A stretch of 45,195 bases of DNA from Phycisphaerales bacterium (lineage in GTDB: Bacteria > Planctomycetota > Phycisphaerae > Phycisphaerales > SM1A02), in the NCBI GenBank assembly GCA_029247205.1, contig JAQWLT010000019.1:1-45195 (forward strand). The letters are read 5' to 3'. Made by a program: the position numbers and the translations under genes. Position 1 is the first letter of the stretch; every line of letters begins with the position of its first letter. The notes under the pieces were generated by a model. That model was not told the origin of the DNA. It saw only the letters and a list, made by a program, of their open reading frames with translations, and made no database searches. Of this stretch, positions 40,597 through 45,195 are shown piece by piece.

Positions 40597-41570
40597 GTGT
40601 CAGCCTCCGGATCGGAGGCCGAGTTGGCTGTTTCAACACCAGGCGCATCAATTCTAGGGTCTGGTAGGGCCGCACTAACTGGCTCAATGGCGTCACGAAC
40701 GACGCTCGGTACATCTCTGGGTACTACTATTTGCACAATCGCAAAGAGATCGCCTGCAACGCCTGCGTCTGGTTGAATGCCTTGGCCTCGAATGCGAAGG
40801 CGGGTTCCAGATGAACTGCCGGGTGGGATCTGCACATCTACCGAACCTTTGAGTAGTGACACTCGAACCTTTGCGCCACTGATTGCTTCAGCAATTGTGA
40901 TCGGCACGTTGACCATGAGGTCAAGGCCTTGACGTGTGAACCACGGGTGCCCACCAATATGAATAGTGGCGATGAGATCGCCTTTGGCCCCGCCGCCAGA
41001 TCCAGATCCACCATGCCCACGCAAGCGAAGTTTGGCACCCTCTTCGATGCCCGCCGGAATGCGGAGGTCAACGTGCGAGCCATTGTTGAGTTCAAGATGC
41101 TCACTGCCGCCAGTGGCCGCCGTTTGGAATGTGATCGAGACATTCTTGGTGATATCGACGCCAGGTTGTGGGGCGGCTCGTGGGCCGCCACCAAATCCAC
41201 CACCTGGTTGGCCGCCGGGGCCTCCTCCGCCAAACATCTGCTCAAATATGTCTTCAAATTGTGAAGGGTCTACTTGTTGGCCAGGCCGCCCACCGGGGCC
41301 GCCTCCGGCTGTCCCGCCAGGCCGGTATCCATGACGTGCGCCGCTGCTCGGCGTGCCCACTCGACCAAAGCGGTCAAAGGCAGCCCGCTTTTCGGCGTCT
41401 GAGAGTACTTCGTACGCCTCTTGGACTTCGGCGAATTTCTTATCAGCATCTGCCTCGGTGCTGACATCTGGGTGGTGGGTCCGTGCAAGTTTGCGATAGG
41501 CCGAGCGAATCTCATCCGCGGTCGCTGACCGTGAAACACCCAGTACCTCGTATGGATCGCGTTCGGCCAT
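40593..41570 (-). CDS. DnaJ-type co-chaperone without zinc finger (CbpA-like)
   Basis: A 325-residue J-domain protein that stimulates DnaK. The J domain (about 1-70) holds H33-P-D35 in 'THHPDVS'. A long Gly/Phe-rich linker (about 80-140) follows, then the C-terminal beta domains ('LRIPAGIEEGAKLRLRGHG', 'VQIPPGSSSGTRLRIRGQG'). The four CxxCxGxG zinc repeats of DnaJ are absent, as in CbpA. The start is ATG 41570 ('MAERDPYEVLG'); a frame to 41714 is rejected because it runs through queC. It is first in dnaJ-tatC-tadA and divergent from queC across 47 bases. Confidence 0.93.
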   Translation of the reverse strand: MAERDPYEVLGVSRSATADEIRSAYRKLARTHHPDVSTEADADKKFAEVQEAYEVLSDAEKRAAFDRFGRVGTPSSGARHGYRPGGTAGGGPGGRPGQQVDPSQFEDIFEQMFGGGGPGGQPGGGFGGGPRAAPQPGVDITKNVSITFQTAATGGSEHLELNNGSHVDLRIPAGIEEGAKLRLRGHGGSGSGGGAKGDLIATIHIGGHPWFTRQGLDLMVNVPITIAEAISGAKVRVSLLKGSVDVQIPPGSSSGTRLRIRGQGIQPDAGVAGDLFAIVQIVVPRDVPSVVRDAIEPVSAALPDPRIDAPGVETANSASDPEADT

Positions 41571-41617
41571 AGAAGTCGGGAGGGTATCAGGCTCCGGGCG
41601 CGTGGTACGCTTTGCTG

Positions 41618-42304
41618 ATGACCAAGGCGATTGTGCTCGTTTCAGGCGGCCTCGATTCGGCGACCATTCTGGCAATGGCTCTCCGTGATGGCCTTGCGTG
41701 TACAGCGGTGTCATTTGATTACGATCAGCGGCACCGAGGCGAACTTGCCAGTGCTACAGCGGTGTGCCGATCGATGGGCGTGAACGATCATCGTATTGTG
41801 CGCATCGACCCTGGCCCTTTGAGCGGTTCTGCCCTGACAGGTGGCGGTGATGTGCCACATCCTGTCGACGTGGACCAGATTGGTGGGGGCATACCGGACA
41901 CCTATGTGCCCGCTCGCAACACTGTGTTTCTCGCTTTGTCGCTGGCCATGGCTGAGGGGCTCGGTGCTTCAGAACTTCATATCGGAGCCAATGCCGTTGA
42001 TTACAGCGGTTACCCAGACTGCAGGCCAGAATTCATTTCGGCATTCGATTCGCTCGCACAAGTTGCGACCAAGGCAGGCGTCGAAGGAAATCCGATCCGG
42101 GTCAAGGCGCCGCTGCTTTATATGAGCAAGGCCGAGATCATTACGACCGGTTCGCAACTGGGCGTCGACTATGGGTTGACGTGCAGTTGCTACGACCCCG
42201 GCGAAGGATCGCAGCCCTGTGGGCAATGTGACGCGTGCTTTCTTCGCGCTGCGGGCTTTGCTCAGGCTGGCGTGCCGGACCCGTTGCTTGAGGCCTCGAC
42301 ATGA
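41618..42304 (+). CDS. queC: 7-cyano-7-deazaguanine synthase
   Basis: QueC turns CDG into preQ0 with ATP and ammonia, for queuosine-type bases. The 228-residue protein has the ATP-pyrophosphatase loop S9-G-G-L-D-S14, 'FDYDQRHRGEL', 'YVPARNTVFLALSLA' and 'GANAVDYSGYPDCRPEF'. The zinc-binding Cys cluster reads 'CSCY...PCGQCDACFLRA' near the end. The start is ATG 41618 ('MTKAIVLVSGG'). It overlaps the following lipoprotein gene by four bases (ATGA). Confidence 0.96.
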   Translation: MTKAIVLVSGGLDSATILAMALRDGLACTAVSFDYDQRHRGELASATAVCRSMGVNDHRIVRIDPGPLSGSALTGGGDVPHPVDVDQIGGGIPDTYVPARNTVFLALSLAMAEGLGASELHIGANAVDYSGYPDCRPEFISAFDSLAQVATKAGVEGNPIRVKAPLLYMSKAEIITTGSQLGVDYGLTCSCYDPGEGSQPCGQCDACFLRAAGFAQAGVPDPLLEAST

Positions 42305-42897
42305 GTCGAATCATGTTTGCGTGCATTGTGGCATTGCTGGTGGGTTGTGGGAGCGAAGTCGATCAAAGCGAAGAAGCCGCCCGCCTGCGCCGCGTCATAC
42401 GGGGCTGTGGCGACAGACTCGTCTCTGCAGGACGAGCGTGGTACGACGGCTTGCAAATTGGGATGAGTGAGGACCGGTTTGCGGCAGAGGTGCAAGTTTT
42501 TCTTGACGCAGCAGGCTGGGTGCGAATCTATGAAATTGTTCTTGATGACCAGGGCATTCCGGCAGATGTGACGTGGAACCAGAAGTTCTGGGATTCGTGC
42601 TCACTTGTACTGAATCGAGAAGAGTTGAGCGTGTGGAAGATGTGGTCTGTGAATCTCCTGAATGAGGTTCGCATCGCCACTGGCATCGCTGCTCCGCCGT
42701 CGTGGCGGGGGGGTACCGCGAAACCAACGGCTCATGCTATTGCTGACGAAAGTGGCATTCCATTCGAAACAGCGATCGCATCCCTCGAACAGTTCATTCC
42801 GGCGTCAAGCCAGGGCGTTGTGACGCTGCAGCTTCGGTCACTCATGTCGTCATTTCCATCGCGTGAATTGTTTGAGCGGCCGCCATCAGCAGACTGA
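42301..42897 (+). CDS. Hypothetical lipoprotein coupled to queC
   Basis: A 198-residue protein with a short signal and lipobox 'LLVGC' (lipidated Cys at residue 16), so it is probably membrane-anchored. The rest shows 'AWYDGLQIGMSEDRF', 'VTWNQKFWDSCSL' and helix-rich parts, with no recognised family. Translation is coupled to queC (ATGA). Its stop abuts the stop of convergent gyrB with no base between them. The functional link to queC is unknown. Confidence 0.7.
   Translation: MSRIMFACIVALLVGCGSEVDQSEEAARLRRVIRGCGDRLVSAGRAWYDGLQIGMSEDRFAAEVQVFLDAAGWVRIYEIVLDDQGIPADVTWNQKFWDSCSLVLNREELSVWKMWSVNLLNEVRIATGIAAPPSWRGGTAKPTAHAIADESGIPFETAIASLEQFIPASSQGVVTLQLRSLMSSFPSRELFERPPSAD

Positions 42898-45195
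<2,298 letters not shown>

Overview
The window looks like a chromosomal segment of a planctomycete, most likely class Phycisphaerae. The pointers are a secreted beta-helix protein ending in a Cys-rich repeat plus a single dockerin-like 'D-x-x-D-D-G ... WGPC' tag, a DUF1080 lipoprotein, a pseudopilin-like (DUF1559-type, 'F-S-D-G-H-x-E') domain attached to a putative anti-sigma protein, hopanoid HpnH, and many genes with weak Shine-Dalgarno sequences. This assignment is inference from protein style, not from a marker-gene search. No CRISPR array, insertion sequence or prophage was seen. The content is mostly housekeeping, in short operons that are often coupled by ATGA or TGATG overlaps.

Layout. 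1-2775: yebC (5' end cut by the window), DUF1080 lipoprotein, a small ORF and a GT2 glycosyltransferase. 2800-7522: tRNA-Val, O-antigen-ligase-like protein, beta-helix protein, XerC/D-type recombinase with a 73-aa companion, tRNA-Lys. 7577-11837: SNF2-family helicase translationally coupled to a SWIM-protein homologue that appears to lack the SWIM zinc ligands, then a 51-aa basic ORF. 12046-13502: rpsP-trmD-rplS. 13853-15707: site-2 protease and hpnH. 15968-17517: ECF sigma factor and its putative membrane anti-sigma. 17607-19957: rpmI, rplT, a methyltransferase, a 24-codon micro-ORF and a threonine-dehydratase-like enzyme. 20027-21140: prfB with a programmed +1 frameshift. 21233-26724: aminotransferase, rpsO-pnp with a long hairpin between them, histidine kinase, ANTAR response regulator. 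27015-30506: small membrane protein and a topoisomerase VI A/B operon. 30619-34348: ndk, an atypical sigma-70 factor behind a structured leader, and a polyferredoxin-TPR fusion. 34333-37371: PTS IIA-like protein, RsmB-like methyltransferase, metK. 37523-42897: bifunctional-nuclease-domain protein, truD, tadA-tatC-dnaJ, queC and a lipoprotein. 42898-45195: gyrB, cut by the window.

How the genes work together. Translation and RNA metabolism dominate: S15, S16, L19, L20, L35, RF2, TrmD, TruD, TadA, QueC, RsmB-like protein and PNPase. DNA topology is served by two different type II enzymes within about 15 kb, gyrase and a topoisomerase VI with lysine-rich tails. Envelope functions include TatC, HpnH, a site-2 protease, glycosyltransferase and O-antigen-ligase-like proteins, and lipoproteins.

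The least conventional loci are the bacterial topoisomerase VI operon, the SNF2/degenerate-SWIM pair, the ECF sigma/pseudopilin-like regulator pair, the hairpin leader of the atypical sigma factor, and the polyferredoxin with a missing cluster cysteine.
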